From assembly GCA_023389535.1 (NCBI GenBank), contig JAEWEH010000191.1, forward strand, positions 1 to 6,628: a stretch of 6,628 bases of DNA, written 5' to 3'. The stretch is from Pseudomonadota bacterium (GTDB lineage Bacteria; Pseudomonadota; Gammaproteobacteria; Burkholderiales; Burkholderiaceae_B). A model generated the notes under the pieces. It worked only from the letters and a program-made list of their open reading frames with translations, did no database searches and was not told where the DNA came from. Both the position numbers and the translations under genes were made by a program. Of the stretch, positions 5,534 to 6,628 are shown in pieces; positions within the stretch are counted from its first letter, which is position 1, and each line of letters starts with the position of its first letter.

Positions 5534-6628
<1,095 letters not shown>

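Overview
The window comes from a high-GC Gram-negative bacterium, most likely a betaproteobacterium of the order Burkholderiales, and the gene content looks like Alcaligenaceae (Bordetella, Pusillimonas and similar genera). The evidence is the short H-NS protein with a C-terminal TGRGKAPRWL motif, the tandem Nit-type amidohydrolase and tldD, the DUF4136 lipoprotein, and an EctR-led ectoine operon. The family-level placement is an inference from protein features and was not tested by a search.

Layout from left to right. (1) The N-terminal third of an M1 aminopeptidase N (pepN) is on the minus strand and runs off the left edge. (2) A divergent promoter region leads to a DUF4136 outer-membrane lipoprotein gene on the plus strand. 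(3) This gene converges on a minus-strand H-NS-family gene, with a small hairpin at the junction. (4) An AT-rich divergent intergenic region carries a nearly perfect 16-bp palindrome. (5) A Nit1/deaminated-glutathione-amidase-type carbon-nitrogen hydrolase and tldD (metallopeptidase) are 37 bp apart, a probable two-gene transcription unit. (6) A 260-bp gap contains an 11-bp triplicated repeat whose units can pair with one upstream inverted arm, then a strong rho-independent terminator, then a near-consensus sigma-70 promoter. (7) The start of an ectoine operon follows: ectR (MarR-type repressor), ectA (diaminobutyrate acetyltransferase) and ectB (diaminobutyrate aminotransferase, cut by the right edge).

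In the ectoine pathway EctB makes L-2,4-diaminobutyrate from L-aspartate-beta-semialdehyde, EctA acetylates it, and EctC (expected beyond the right edge) cyclises it to the osmoprotectant ectoine. The regulator ectR overlaps ectA by 4 bp (GTGA), so the repressor appears to be the first cistron of the operon it controls. ectB, by contrast, has a 103-bp leader, a strong ribosome binding site and a possible promoter of its own.

I see no RNA gene, insertion sequence, CRISPR array or phage element. The coding genes belong to known families. The less-explained signals are regulatory: the operon architecture of ectR, the one-to-three alternative stem-loop after tldD, and dyad symmetries in three intergenic regions. 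I found no clearly undescribed system.
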